NCBI GenBank assembly: GCA_013398615.1
Contig: VZSR01003049.1
Span: forward strand, 1,348,979-1,412,978
Direction: 5' to 3'
DNA from: Brachypodius melanocephalos
Taxonomy: Eukaryota > Chordata > Aves > Passeriformes > Pycnonotidae
DNA length: 64,000 bases
Positions within the stretch are counted from its first letter, which is position 1. The number at the start of each line of letters is the position of its first letter. Below the pieces are notes generated by a model. The model ran no database searches. It saw only the letters and a program-made list of their open reading frames with translations, and had not been told where the DNA came from. The position numbers and the translations under genes were made by a program. Below are positions 48,888 to 61,005 of the stretch, one piece after another.

Positions 48888-50861
48888 CAGCTAAACTCAG
48901 GATACGATTGCAGATAAGGCCTCGCCTTTAATTTGTCAGAGGCTTCAGCAATCAAGTATTGAAACATACAGAGCCAAGTTTAACACTACAACTTCACCAA
49001 GCTTAAGGACCAAACAAGTTTCTTCCCCTTGAAGGAAGGTCCATCACCACAGAGAAGGCACAGTAGAACACTCAGCAATGATGGCTAAAGAGCAGTAAAT
49101 TACAGTTCATATTAATACATGCTGCAAACCTAGGTAAAGAAGAGTAGAAGAAATGCAGCCTCTTCTATATCCCCTATACTGAAAACAGCCTTATCTAGTA
49201 ATGCAGATGGGATGATGATTTACTTTTCCAATCACCTCTACAATAAGACCTCAGGGTATGCAAAATGGCCTTTACACAAAGTTGTTTGATGAAATCAGGA
49301 TGATGAATTTTTTTTAAGTTATAAAATGCTGTCAGATATAGCTGTAATCATTTTTAAAAATATGAAAATCTTCAACTGACCATGTTATATATAGAAGAGA
49401 AATGTAAAATATTTACTCTATAGTTAGATGAAAAAATGTTTTCTTATAACAAACACAAAGACTAGTTGTTCAGTGCCTGGCATTCTTTGTGAATATTTCC
49501 TGGAATTACTGGTGTCAGTGTCTGGCCAGTGCAGCTATAGGTGTGTTTCAATATTTAAATGTAGAAAAGAAGCAGTATTTTTTAACTTAAATTTGTCATG
49601 GATATTTTTGGCATGAATTTTTAAAAAACAAGGATCATGGATCTTATCAGAATGTGAGCATCATAGGGAAGAGAGATTTGAAGATTCAAATGTTCAGTGG
49701 CTTGCACTCCTAACACTTACTCTAAATCTTAACTTCCAGATAAATATTCATAAATGCATTCACCACAAATCTGGCAATGTTGTTCTGAATTTTAATGGCC
49801 CAGTTCTCTTTGAAGCCTCAGAAACATTCTTTCCTAGAAGACTCTCTAAGCAACAACAAAACCAAGAAAATATCAAGAACTGATACTTTTAGTACAACAT
49901 CACATGGTTCAAGCGATTATAGGAGGGTGAATGCCATTCTCCACCTGTTTTTCAGAATGCTTTCTCACTTGTTGGCAGCATGGGCATAGGGCATATAAAG
50001 CAACATTTGACCATTTTTTCAGTATTTTCAAGCTTATTTTTCAGTATTTGAATAAAGAACCACTATCTTCCAATTTATCTGGAGATTATCTCCACATCTC
50101 AGACATTCACACTGACCAAAAGTCCCATCCATATCTAGGAGCTCAAATAATATTGTTCTGGATAAATCCCTCTAACCAAAACACTATCCAGCATCACAAC
50201 AGTGAACATGACAAAATCAAATTTAACTTTTAATAAGTTAAATTTCTAGGAGAATGCAAATCTTCAGACACAAGAGACTTAAAGCCATGATTGATGTGAT
50301 GTAAATGTTATGTAATTCCAGCTCCCAAGAATGCCAAGGGTGTTTGCAAAATTCCTTCTGAGGTACCTGGTGCTGACTACAGCACTGAACTGGGGTCTGA
50401 TCCAGCCTTCTGTGTCTCTTTGCACTTAATAAGGTAGAACTAAAAATACAATAAAAATCAGACAATGCAGAGACATTCCTGGTGATCCATTGCAGAGACA
50501 GTTTTTTAAAAAAAGAGATTTCCTTTTTTTTTTTTTTTAACCAGAGAGACAGAAAAAATCCACTTGGTATTTTTTTCATATTATAATTAAATTCCCAATC
50601 ATGGACAACAGACAAACCCACTCCTTTTGTTTACCCCTGGAGTTTTCTGCAGCAGTCATTAGTAATACCTTTGTTAAGCAGAAGTCGGCTGGAACCAAGA
50701 AAACAGGAGCAAACCTGCTGCCCCTCTGATCTGGGTGTCCAAAGAACAAGGATTTGTTGCAGTCATTGCTTTGCCACCTGCCTGAGGCATTCAACTGTAT
50801 CTAGCACAATGATGTGGGAAAGCATTCAGGAATAAATACACAATAACATTTGTATGTTTAC

Positions 50862-51102
50862 AGCATCTGTGAAAAGTGTGGGTAGGGCGATTTCTCTACT
50901 GTGTGTTTCCAGAGCAAGTCAAACCCATTAATTAAATTCATGCTCTTGTCCTGCTTCAAAAGTAAAAACAGAGATGATTTATGGGCACCGACAGCTGCAG
51001 GAACCGGTTTTGATCGCTCTCTCTCATTAATTAATTTTGAAGCATCTGGATAGGTTGATTTCTCACATTCTAAACATACAAAAGGCTGCACATCCTCAGT
51101 TT
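50862..51102 (-). other. possible exon, minus strand (unidentified)
   Basis: A 241-bp minus-strand segment lies between a pyrimidine-rich acceptor (TTTCTTCCTTTGTAG) and a GTAAAC donor, and is open in one frame (phase 1 in, phase 2 out). It encodes sequence such as QPFVCLECEKSTYPDASKLI and NLINGFDLLWKHTVEKSPYP. It carries four CpG dinucleotides, more than the surrounding DNA, as exons often do. No domain is recognised. Its phase does not join directly to the 48.2-kb candidate, so an intervening exon or a different boundary would be required. Confidence 0.25.
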
Positions 51103-51494
51103 CTACAAAGGAAGAAACATAACCTGTTCCATGAAGAGAACTGTCTGTCATGGTTTCTCAGTGCTGGCTGAATAGTGTCTACTGAAATTGTGTACCTCCC
51201 CGTGCCTGCCCAGGCACCTTGTAGGATAAAGCTCTAAGAGGTTCCAATCATAAAACATTTCTTACCCAGTAATTATTTTACTTGTCCTGACAACAAGAAC
51301 TCTAAAATGAGAAAGTAGCAGCTGTAGAATAGTGTAATCTATAGTAAGAAAAAAAATTCTCTATTAACAGACCTAGGGAAATTGCCACAAACACCTCCTT
51401 CTAGAGGGAGTATCAAAGTCTCTATATTGCACATAATGATATATGCAAATATAAATATACAGCAATACACCAGTGTGCTTATTTCTTCTTCTAG

Positions 51495-51544
51495 GTTCTT
51501 TAAACAGGAGGCAGATTGCTAGCATCTGGGGATGAAAGCTGGAG
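51495..51544 (+). other. possible non-coding or 5' UTR exon, + strand
   Basis: Fifty bases lie between an excellent acceptor (TGCTTATTTCTTCTTCTAG) and a consensus GTAAGT donor. All three forward frames contain a stop, so it could only be an untranslated or lncRNA exon. An ATG with four following bases ends it. In mammals PGCKA1 (C4orf19) lies downstream of NWD2 on the same strand and has 5' UTR exons, so this could be one; no direct evidence links them. Confidence 0.2.
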
Positions 51545-51835
51545 GTAAGTGATCAAAAGGCATTTAACACACAAGCTAGGAACAGGAAATTGTTACAGAA
51601 GTGGAAAATTTTGGGTACTGAACTTTCACCCTCGGCTCCTGCAAGATTTTTACTAATAAAGAACTATATAAACATAGACAGATTATATTGACATTGCATT
51701 ACCTGCCCAGGAGAGCCATATGCTGCTTCTGCAGACATGGTCAAAACGATCAAAGCTTTCCATGCATTAATGAGCTAAACCCAGGTGTTACATGTTTCAT
51801 ACTATGCTGTAGACCTATATTGACCTATATTGACA

Positions 51836-51902
51836 GAGTGAAAGGCTGGGCCAGAAGAACTCTGGATCTCCCTTTCAATCAATCATTTTATGATTCTGTA
51901 CA
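51836..51902 (+). mobile_element. short CR1-like 3' end fragment
   Basis: The segment GGATCTCCCTTTCAA... followed by ATTTTATGATTCTGTA resembles a decayed CR1 3' terminus in + orientation. It is short and diverged. Confidence 0.5.
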
Positions 51903-52473
51903 ACACTTTGTAAAACATAAGGCAAATTTATTTTGTTCTGATTCATAGCCCAGACAGCAGAAAACCAGAAAGCCTTCCAGGAACAAGGATACTGCCATCT
52001 AAAACAGCTCATGATCACTAGTTACCAGGAAGAAATAAAAAGTATCCAGCATGGTCTATAAAAGTGGTGGAGCAAACAGAACATAAAACTCTTTCTACTA
52101 GTGACCCAAAGGGGCCTCACTAACAGATGACTATGACTAAGAACCTCTATCTAAGCATGAATGGGCAAATGATAATGGGCTGCAGAATCAACTATACAGA
52201 CTACACTATCCCAAGGTTCCTTAGCTAATAGAAACATAGTAATTCTCCAGAAAACTCTTGTACAACTGGCAAGATCACAGAGCTCTTTCAAAAAGCCTAC
52301 TTTCAGCTGTGAATCAAGATCTCTCCTTTTGTCAAGTTGTGTTTACCACTCAAGAAATAACCTGAGCCTTTTCAGTTACTGATGAGGTGCTTCACGAACC
52401 AGGGAGATTGCTCAGATTTCAAAGAATTGTTAAACAACCTTCATTAAATGTTAACTTGTGCATGGCATCTTAC

Positions 52474-52539
52474 CTTGTTTATGTTGTTGGTGACAAGTTT
52501 GATATTTACAAGGAGAAATGTCATGGCAGAATTCAAGAG
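52474..52539 (-). other. possible 66-bp exon, minus strand (unidentified)
   Basis: A minus-strand segment with donor AAG|GTAAGA and acceptor CAGTATGTCAG is open for exactly 22 codons (LLNSAMTFLLVNIKLVTNNI and two more residues). The donor is consensus. A second frame is also open, and neither joins cleanly in phase to the 52.8-kb candidate, so the boundaries or the call may be wrong. Confidence 0.2.
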
Positions 52540-52712
52540 CTGACATACTGATATATAAAAAAATATTTAAATTCAAGAAAGTTTACTAGAATAAATAACC
52601 TTGACATGATTATAATTCCTATGTACTTTTCGTAAAGGCAACTGATTGTTCATTTATCTTCCTCCTCATTTCCTTCAGTGAACCAAGACCCAAGACAACT
52701 ATAGTTACCTAC

Positions 52713-52868
52713 ATTTCTTTCTTCTCATCCCTATAGAGTCTAAGAGAGAAGTGTGCAGTTGGAAGATTTGACAGTTGGAAGATTATTTCCTCACTCCAGG
52801 CATTCTTAGAAACAATTCGGGATTTTCGAATTCCACTTTGATTTCTCAAAACTGCTCCTTTTCTTGAA
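52713..52868 (-). other. possible exon, minus strand (unidentified)
   Basis: A 156-bp minus-strand segment with acceptor TTCTGTTCTAAG and donor GTAGGT is open (phase 2 to phase 2). It encodes a basic stretch, GIRKSRIVSKNAWSEEI, then FQLSNLPTAHFSLRLYRDEK. An overlapping GTAACT donor would include an in-frame TAG. It is phase-compatible with the 53.7-kb candidate upstream. No family is recognised. Confidence 0.22.
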
Positions 52869-53725
52869 CTTAGAACAGAATCTTAAAGGCTTTGAATCCA
52901 CTCCTAGCAAGTGGATTCTCCTAAAACTCCTAATCAGAGTTTTACCACCAAAATGCAGTGAAAGTACATTAATACAACCATATGTATGTATGACCTATGG
53001 TCTATGCCAAAGCAGGTTTAGATAATTGCATTTTCATTTTGGTTTTATGACTTTGAGATACCATGTTTTCACAACTAAATGAAATGGAAAATGCTAATAT
53101 GAGCTTCTGACAGCCTAAAGATTTTGTTTAAATTCCAGGTTATTTGGGAATGTGAAAGCTACTTGCTGCTTGGATCCATGACAACCATGTAGACACTATT
53201 CACTTTAACAACCTGCACCAGCATGGTAAGCCATATTCCAAAAACTGAGTCTCACTGGTAATTGTGTTGTGCAATACACTGGAGTGACTAGGTGTATAAG
53301 GCTTCATGTTTCTGTCTCAAAGAGAGTAATATAAAAACTATTAAACAACATAAGCAAGAAACAAGCAGGATATGGCAACATACCTTGATTTAGGAACACC
53401 GTTTAACACACCAGCAAGTATTAAGTTTCCCAGAATATCTCAGAAAGGATGTTGCTAAGCAAAGATGACGTTTAAAAGAGCATTTAATCAAGATGTCTGA
53501 ATGCAATTTATAGGACTAACAGCCATGTTCCAAACTATCAGCAAGTAGAAAAGAAAAAAAGGTCCAAATACAATGAAAAAAGGATACTTTTAACTCAAGT
53601 TTAAGAACAAATACAGAATGGTTTGTCTACCTCGGGGTCAAAAGCCAATTACACACATCAGACAGAAGCTGACAATCAAACCAGTTATCACTGGATATGA
53701 TATAAGGAGTATGCTGACAACTTAC

Positions 53726-53778
53726 CAACAGCTGTGACTCCCAGCATCTCTCCTTTTTGGCATTTTCATTTCACATTT
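53726..53778 (-). other. possible 53-bp exon, minus strand (unidentified)
   Basis: This minus-strand segment has a strong acceptor (CCTGTAATTCTGTAG) and a consensus GTAAGT donor. Only one frame is open (phase 0 to phase 2), encoding KCEMKMPKRRDAGSHSC. Its end phase matches the start phase of the 52.8-kb candidate. It is one of the better splice-site pairs in the region. Confidence 0.25.
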
Positions 53779-55872
53779 CTACAGAATTACAGGAATTTCC
53801 TAGAATACACAAAACAAACAAACAAAACCCAATAATAAATTAAAGGAAAACCCTATAGCTAACTTACTACTTCAGAATTTGTTAAACAGACAAAAGGAAT
53901 TTACAGCAGTTAAGAATGCACTTGAAAGTTTAGTTGAACAAGCTACCTCTTTTGAATTTATAAAATCTTTTCATAACTGGACCACAAATTTTATTTTTCA
54001 TTTTATTTTCACTGTATGCATAAATGTTTAGTCTGTGGCTTACACAAATCAAATAAGGACATCAAGACAGAATTATACTGCAAGTAACATTATTAGAGAT
54101 CTCAACAAAAATTAAAAGGAGGAATCTTCTAACTAATTAATAATGATAGCCATATTTTTACAAAAATAGAATGCAAAAAGGACATAAAATGACCCCAGCA
54201 AAAGGCTGCATAAAAACAGTAACACACCATGACTCATTCTTCAGAACTTATTATTCACTTCACATAAAGTACTGATCACATCTTTAACAGATGCAAAAAA
54301 ACATTCAACCCTTTGCAACAGTATAGTAAGATTGAATAGGGCTATAAATCTTCAAAGTGTAGCACAAACATTAAGCTCTGAGAAGGATATGAAACGGTGA
54401 CATACAGCACAACTTAATTGACTTGCTCTAAGGGCAACAAAGCAACACAGTGAATCAAGGCTTAATGAATCCCAGGTTCTCCTTAGCAATGAGTCACATC
54501 AGATACCCAGGTCACTTAAATTTGCATTTAGTCCTCAATCATATTTCAGGCTTTTAATAGAATATCTTCTAAATGTCACCCATGGGTCAGACACTATGCA
54601 GTGCTGTCCTCTTGAATTTGTAGGCAAACAGCAATCATGAAACTACACATACAGCCAGGGCTACTTTCAAATCTGGAAGCTAGTGAAATTTTATAAGAAC
54701 TTGTCAGAGTTTATACATAAATTTGGAAAATTATAAGTGCAAAGAATATGTATGCAATGAGAGCAAATGAGAGCAGAAAGAGGAGTAACAGCAATGACCA
54801 TGTTGCTTGTACTGTCCTCGTTGCCTTGTACTTTCCCTCCCCAGCCCCACTGCCTATGGATGCTGAACTCAGGAACATACTACGCTGGCTTAGATCCCAG
54901 AAGTGTTTGGCTGAAAGGGGTCTCAAGGACAATAAAAACTTCACTGTCTTACAAGCAAAGCCTTGCAGGTTTCAAGAATGGTGCAAGCATAACTCTGTGT
55001 GGATTTGTGATTTGTAAGGTGAGCTACACTGAGATTTTTCAAGTTATCACTCATGCAGAGAGATGCTGAGAATGAAAGAAAGCACATGGCCCAATTTCTA
55101 AAACTCACAGCAAAATACGCTGCTCATTTCACAGAAATGAGCTCGACTTGGTGATAATTGGTCATTACAGGTTTGTATGCACGCACAAATCCACATGGGC
55201 TCACATTTCAAGAAACACCGAAAATATTTGTATTTTTATAGAAGAAAAAGTATCTGCATTGCAGTATTATTATACTCTAATTCTACAATTACCTCATTTA
55301 TTTATTTGTCTCTTTAGAAATTCTTAATACAAAACATTTTGCTGAGCTTTCCATTTAGCTGGAGCAGATGTCTGAAAGAACAACAGCTTTACCAATATCT
55401 AGAATATTATTGCAATGCCAGAGGCTTTTCTTAAGTTTCAAAGTTCGTGAACATCCAAAGGGTGAAATTCTGACAAGCACACATGAACTTTTAACTGATA
55501 CTATAAATATCCTGGCTCCCAGAAAGAAAAAGAAAAAAGAAAACATGTAGGAAAAGAAGTCCCATAATACTGCATATTTGAAAGTTTTCTAATTTTACTA
55601 TTGTTGTTTAAATACTTCACATGAGTCCTAATCCACTGTAGCAAAGCTTATGCTCACTTTAAGCAGGTTAGCATTCCAGTTCAGCTCAAGGGGATGAGCA
55701 TACTACTCAAGTGATTTATTTGATCACTGTCTAAATTTAAAATTCACCATGGTACCAAGAGGAGGTTGTTCTATTTCCACATTGTTTGCTGTAGACAGTT
55801 AATGCCTTAGAGTATCCTTCTTACTTATCTGTGCACGTGAAGAAACTACTTGCAAGGTGTTTTATTATTGCA

Positions 55873-55928
55873 GGACGAAGACATTTAAAACAAATCTTTC
55901 AAGCAGTCAATGGAGTACAATCGAAAAG
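55873..55928 (+). other. possible small exon, + strand
   Basis: On the + strand, acceptor TGTTTTATTATTGCAG and donor AAAAG|GTAGGA bound 56 bases with two open frames. Together with 51495-51544 it could mark a + strand transcript, either a lncRNA or the 5' UTR of a downstream gene. There is no protein similarity. Confidence 0.2.
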
Positions 55929-56506
55929 GTAGGATTATTTTTTTTTTCCTCCTTGTGCAGGTTTAAAAGTTACTGGCCATTCAATGTTGTAACTTCAGCA
56001 TTCCACAGCGTAAACTATCTCTCTCTACAGTACTCCACAATATTTTCTAATGACAATGCTCACCTGTGATAAACACTAGTGACAGAACAGAACTGTGTTT
56101 CTTTTCAACTCATAAGTTCCCTGGTGTAGCAAATAAAAGCTTTCCAATTTCCACTCTGAATTTTGGAAAAAGACACTGTACAGAAGAAATACAGGAATAC
56201 AAAATTGAATCAATCTAAGTTAACACCAGTGAAAAATGGCACGAGAAAATATGAAAGTGCAGGCAAATGGTATGGGAAGAACAAGAAGAATGGAAGGCAA
56301 GCAGGGCAAAGAGGGGAATTTGGGAAAAGAGAACCAGTTGGGAAAACATAAGGATAATTTGGTTTGAGAGGGAGACCACACTGGCTTCTAACAGTTTCCC
56401 TATAAAAAGCTGCAGGTAATGCCATTAAATGGTCAAACACAGAAGCACAACACCCTGACAATTTTAAGAAATTTCCTTGGTCAATGTGTTGCATTTGGGG
56501 GGGAGT

Positions 56507-56597
56507 TTATTTTGTTTGGGGTTTTTTGGTGCTGGTTTCTTTTTTGTGGAGGGCAAGGTTTTGCTGGGTTAGGTTTTTTGCTTTTGTTTTTACAAGA
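56507..56597 (+). repeat. G/T-rich low-complexity tract
   Basis: About 90 bases are dominated by TTTTGG/GGGTTTT units on the + strand, similar in type to the tract near 2.4 kb. Simple sequence. Confidence 0.7.
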
Positions 56598-56701
56598 AAG
56601 AATCATTGACTCATTCTAACTGCTTATGGCTTTATCCAATTTTCTTGGTATTAAGAGATGCTGATGTTCTAAGCACTACAACAATACCACCACCACGATA
56701 C

Positions 56702-56805
56702 CTGCCACCAGCAATATTTCATATAATATAAACAAATCAGAAGCATCTGAAATATTCAGGACAAGATGATTTTCGGGCACACTAAGCTTCAGTTGAATAC
56801 CAGAG
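56702..56805 (-). other. possible exon, minus strand (unidentified; faint XRCC4/SAS-6-like head motif)
   Basis: A 104-bp minus-strand segment has acceptor TATGTGATCTCAG and donor GGCAG|GTATCG. It is open in phase 2 to phase 1 and encodes SGIQLKLSVPENHLVLNISD followed by ASDLFILYEILLVA. The order hydrophobic strand, then D-x-x-D-x-F-x-L-Y, faintly recalls the head domain of SAS-6/XRCC4-superfamily proteins. The likeness is weak and short. Its start phase matches the end phase of the 60.3-kb candidate. Confidence 0.25.
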
Positions 56806-57464
56806 CTGAGATCACATATCCTGCCTGGCCTAAATCCTGCCCAAAAGCATATACACAAAACACTCCAATCCTGTATTTGAAGCAATCTCCATGGACATCC
56901 AAGTCTATTTTCAGAATATTGCTCCCTAAAGTAAAAATGTATGGCATACTTAAAGGATGAAGGCCTGCTAAATTCCAGCAGTGTCTCTTCATACCCACTT
57001 CCAAAGACTCAACAGGGGAAAAAAACAATCAAACAAAGAAGGACTGAGCCTTTCCATAGAACTGATGTGCAACTAAGAGTTTTCAATAAGCTAAAATGAC
57101 AGAATTACAGCAATTAACCTGCTTAGACTTCATTGCTTATTTCCTAAGCTTTATTTTCTTCTTTTAACTTACAATAATTTCACAATATCTAAAACATACA
57201 ACATCTTGACCCCTCTCTCCTTTTCCTGCTTACCAAGGTCACCCAAAGATTCAAAGTCTTTCAACAGCATATTTTAAAGGTTCTGTTATCTTTGGCCCCA
57301 AAATTCTGCAGAAGGCCAATAAATTATTTTTGCACAGAACTCACAGGCAAATACAACAGGGAACATCTTCCAGCAGATGGGCCAACAAAGAGTTTGATTT
57401 CACGGTGTACAGAGTGCTACTATGCTGCAAGTGAGTTGCACTGTCTGACAATGTACATGGCACA

Positions 57465-57850
57465 ACCACAGAACCACAGAGTAAACTGAGTAGGAAGGAC
57501 CCCACAAGGATAATCGAGCCCAACTCCTGACCCTGCACAGCACTAACCCCAAGAGTCACACCACGTGCCTGAGAGCTTTGTCCAAATGCTTCTTGAACTC
57601 TGTCAGGCTTGGTGCTGTGACCACTTCCCTTGGGAGCCTTTTCCAGTGCCCAATCACCCTCTGGGTGAAGAACCTTTTCCTGACATCCACCTTAAACCTC
57701 CCCTGAAACAACTTCAGGCCATTCCCACGGGTCCTGTCACTGGTCACCACAGAGAAAAAATCGGTGTCTGCTCCTCTTCTTCCCCTCATGATGAAGTTGT
57801 AGACTGCCCTCAGTCTCCCCTCAGTCTCCTCCAGGCTGAACAGAACAAAT
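57465..57850 (-). mobile_element. CR1 LINE, 5'-truncated
   Basis: About 385 bp of CR1 in minus orientation. The reverse-complement 3' end (CACAGAACCACAGAGT...) is at the left. Toward the right, the C-terminal end of the CR1 ORF2 is still readable as an open minus-strand frame (57556-57789), with CR1-typical RFKVDVRKRFFTQRVIGHWK and LTEFKKHLDKAL. The reverse-transcriptase core is absent. Confidence 0.93.
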
Positions 57851-58050
57851 TACCTCAGAATATACTTAAGAAGCATTCTGGCTTGTCAAGTTTTTCTCAC
57901 AGACTAAATCCTACAGCAGTATGCTGTAGCTTTCATGCTCATTGTCTGACATTTTTGATTTTTTTAATGTCCCAAGCAGCATTTCTCATTGATAACAACA
58001 TCCATAAAACGGATACAACATAAATGGAATTATTCCAGAAGGCTAAAAAA

Positions 58051-58092
58051 ATAGCCTATATATCTATAGATATATAGATATATAGATATATG
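58051..58092. repeat. TATAGATA-type microsatellite
   Basis: A short tract of TATAGATA / TATATAGA units. Simple repeat. Confidence 0.85.
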
Positions 58093-59321
58093 CAGTTGAG
58101 AAAGAATCCACATCTGGCAAGTACTTTTATATTTAAGCAGGCTTAAATCAGTTGATTCTGTAAATGGAAATCTAAGAAAAAGGGACTTCTATGCCAAAAG
58201 ACAGCACCCACACCAACTCCCAGTCAAAACCACAGAGGAGACAGTGATTGTTTCACACAGTATTCAAAGAGTTAGAGAATTCCATTATAAATTAGGATCC
58301 CCAGCTCAGTTTGACCCTCAGTCTCTAAGACATATCTCACAGCTCTCAAAACCACATCCTTGAAGGTATGTTCTGGGGCAGGCTGCTCAAGCCTGCCATT
58401 GGGAAAGGAGCAAAGTATGAGCAAGGGAACCTTGTGAATCGTAGGCTCATGGCAGCATCACCTCAAGACCAGATCCTAGAGCTGTTTCTATGTTAAATGT
58501 TTTAAAAAGACATTGGGTACAACCAAGGATTTTCAGGTGAAGGGCTGGAACCCAAGAATCCATCCTCCAAAGTGCACAGTTGCACAGATCACATAGAGAC
58601 ACTTTAACCTCTCAAAAGAAATGACATTTCAGACCTAGTCCCTCTGTTACATAAAAATTTGCTATAACTAATTTGAGGCTCTGCTTGTGTTGCCAAACAC
58701 AGATCCCCACTCAGGTCTAGCCTAACACAATTACTGCCTCAAATATAGTTTCTCTGCTTATTGTTTCTTTCACATGTACATGACCATCTGTTTCCCCAGT
58801 TTTTGCCTTTTCACACATTTAGACCATGAATCCCTTGGGAAGGAGCACGTTTCTGTTTTCCTTAATACAATATTGGACTAAACAGGACTCAGTGTTTTAG
58901 GCCCCACTGTTAAACAAGCTATTACATTTTATGGGATTGATAATTTTAAAAGACAGTAATTTAAACACTAGACTATGTAAGTTTGGTAAAACCAAAGGTA
59001 GAAAACGAGCTTAGATGAAGAGGAAATGAATGAGTTTGTGCTACCAGCTATATTTGGTTTTCCTTTATGCAAACTGGCTAATGTTTGTGAGAGTTTTACC
59101 CTTCTCCCCACTCTTCATTTTACTCTTTAAAAATAAAACAATCATTTTGTATGATAAATAATATGGGTGGGGAAATGTTCTGTGACCTAGTACTGTGAAT
59201 GATGAGGAACTAGTCAGAGAGAACGTATTTCCTTTAAAGTATCTTGTAAATATTTAAAATCAATTGCAAAGAGCATAACAGGAAAAATATTATCTGTTCA
59301 GATCACCTCCATGTTGTAGCC

Positions 59322-59338
59322 TTGCGCCCTCTAGGGCA
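59322..59338 (-). promoter_or_regulatory. CTCF-like motif
   Basis: Read on the minus strand, the site is TGCCCTAGAGGGCGCAA, which agrees with the conserved CTCF core (CTAG-A-GGGCGC) with about three mismatches in the flanks. It lies in a small GC-richer patch about 1.7 kb from the 61-kb CpG island. Assigned by motif only. Confidence 0.4.
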
Positions 59339-59472
59339 CTCTGCTGCCGCAACAACGCCTCACAAAAACGTCCACCTTCAGTGTGAGCTGGCCTTACTAT
59401 CTCAATTGTTTATAAAACAGTTAACAGCTATCAGAGATAGTAGTGAATGAAATAGTACAAGTGTGACTTCTT

Positions 59473-59555
59473 AAAAACAAAACAAAGAAAAAACGAACTA
59501 ACTAAAAACAAAACAAAAGCAACAACAACAATAAAACAAACAAACCCCAAAAATG
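59473..59555 (+). repeat. A-rich (CAAA)n/(CAA)n tract
   Basis: About 80 bases of AAAACAAAAC, ACAACAACAA and AAACAAACAAA units. Simple sequence. Confidence 0.8.
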
Positions 59556-60252
59556 TCAAGGTAGAAATAGGAATCTATGATGAGAATAAAACATGGCACT
59601 TCATATGCTGACTAATACGGTCAGGAAGCCACCAGGAATAAGTGGAGCATCTAGCTGACCTTACTGGTTTGAAAAGGACATTCTGAGGAGAAGCCTAGAA
59701 GGACTTAACATAGCTATGCATATTATTATCAGCTTAGGCAATGATCAACTGTTACAAAACAAAATAGAACGCCTTTCATAAAACTGATAGCATCTACTTT
59801 TCATTACCTTTCCCTTCCGCCAACACAACTAGCAAACAACAAGAGCAGGTGTACAAGAGCTCAGGCAGTACCGGTAACACCCAAACTCCTCTGCCTTGAG
59901 ACCTGCCCACTGCTGCCTTTTAGTTTGGTGCAAAGCAGCTACATGAAAAAGCAAGCATGTGAAAGGGCAATGTGGGAGCAGAAAACCTATCAAGATCTGA
60001 TTAAAACACAGCTAGATGCCTGGAGGTATGGGAAGAGAGCAGCTGTAAAGAAGTGGAGCAGTTTCTAATGTTGCACTTGCATCAATCCAGGTTCTCCCTG
60101 TTCCAGCTGAAGTATTTACACTGGCAACATAATAATTAGCAGGTACTGCCATTGCCAATTATACTGGTATAGCTTCTTGGCAGTACAACTACACATATGT
60201 AAGATAATTAGCACATATTTTTCCAGTATAAACAGAACACACTAAATCTGAC

Positions 60253-60376
60253 CTTTTCTCTGCATTTTGAGAAAACAAATGTAGGCAGATATTTCCATTA
60301 CTCTGACCATCCCGACTGTCAAAGTAGCTTCTCATCAGACTGTAGCCACACATCACGCTGGCAGGATGCTCTTCTG
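60253..60376 (-). other. possible exon, minus strand (unidentified)
   Basis: A 124-bp minus-strand segment has acceptor GCTGTGACTTAG and a weaker donor AAAAG|GTCAGA. It is open in phase 1 to phase 2 and encodes EEHPASVMCGYSLMRSYFDS followed by RDGQSNGNICLHLFSQNAEK. It is the first protein-like segment downstream (on the minus strand) of the 61-kb CpG island, and its end phase fits the 56.7-kb candidate. No homolog is recognised. Confidence 0.25.
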
Positions 60377-61005
60377 CTAAGTCACAGCATGCACTCACAA
60401 TTAGGGGGCATAACTGACCCCTGCACAGTAGACATAACTCTCAGCTAGGAGAATTTACTCTAGTTTGGATGCTGTTATGAACAGTCCAGAGATATAATAC
60501 ACAATTTATTCTATTATGATACTATTTCATGTACATGGCAGTTAGGGTTGACTGCTACTGTTGTAGATCAGACTGTGCTGATCCTGGAACACAGATCCTA
60601 GTAACTGCACATTTTTGTCAACTATTACTATTGCAAATTTCCTGAATAAACACTTAATACGTCTATACCTTTTCAGACGACACAACACAAACAAAGGTTA
60701 AAATCGTGATAGCATATTCCCATGGGATATTTGGTGAGTAGGCCACACTTTAGTGATTACCTGTGCCTATTGATGGTTCATCTGTGTTCTGGTTTAGGGA
60801 AAATTTGGGAAGAAACCTCTGAATGGGGTCCCTCTAGAAAGCAAATTCAAGTGGCCCTTACCCCAGCTGCTTAGGGGAAAAATTTCCTTAGAGGAAAGTG
60901 GAAAAAAACCTGTTTGTTTAACAGGCAAAGCATTCATCAGCACAAAAATGAACAATATTAAACAACAAAACCTTTTGCTGTTCTGAAGAGACGACAAACT
61001 CAAAA

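Noticed and set aside
53400..53480. Minus-strand segment with excellent acceptor and GTATGT donor near 53.4 kb
   Set aside because: All three frames contain a stop before the donor, so it cannot be an internal coding exon as bounded.
54748..55069. Two overlapping + strand ORFs (89 and 100 codons), one followed by a good GTGAGC donor
   Set aside because: Both frames read equally protein-like, so frame choice is arbitrary. They were kept out as an illustration of how easily chance ORFs look coding here.
57556..57789. Arginine-rich 77-codon minus-strand ORF
   Set aside because: It is the C-terminal remnant of CR1 ORF2, part of a truncated LINE. The 61546-61884 ORF is the same kind of remnant.
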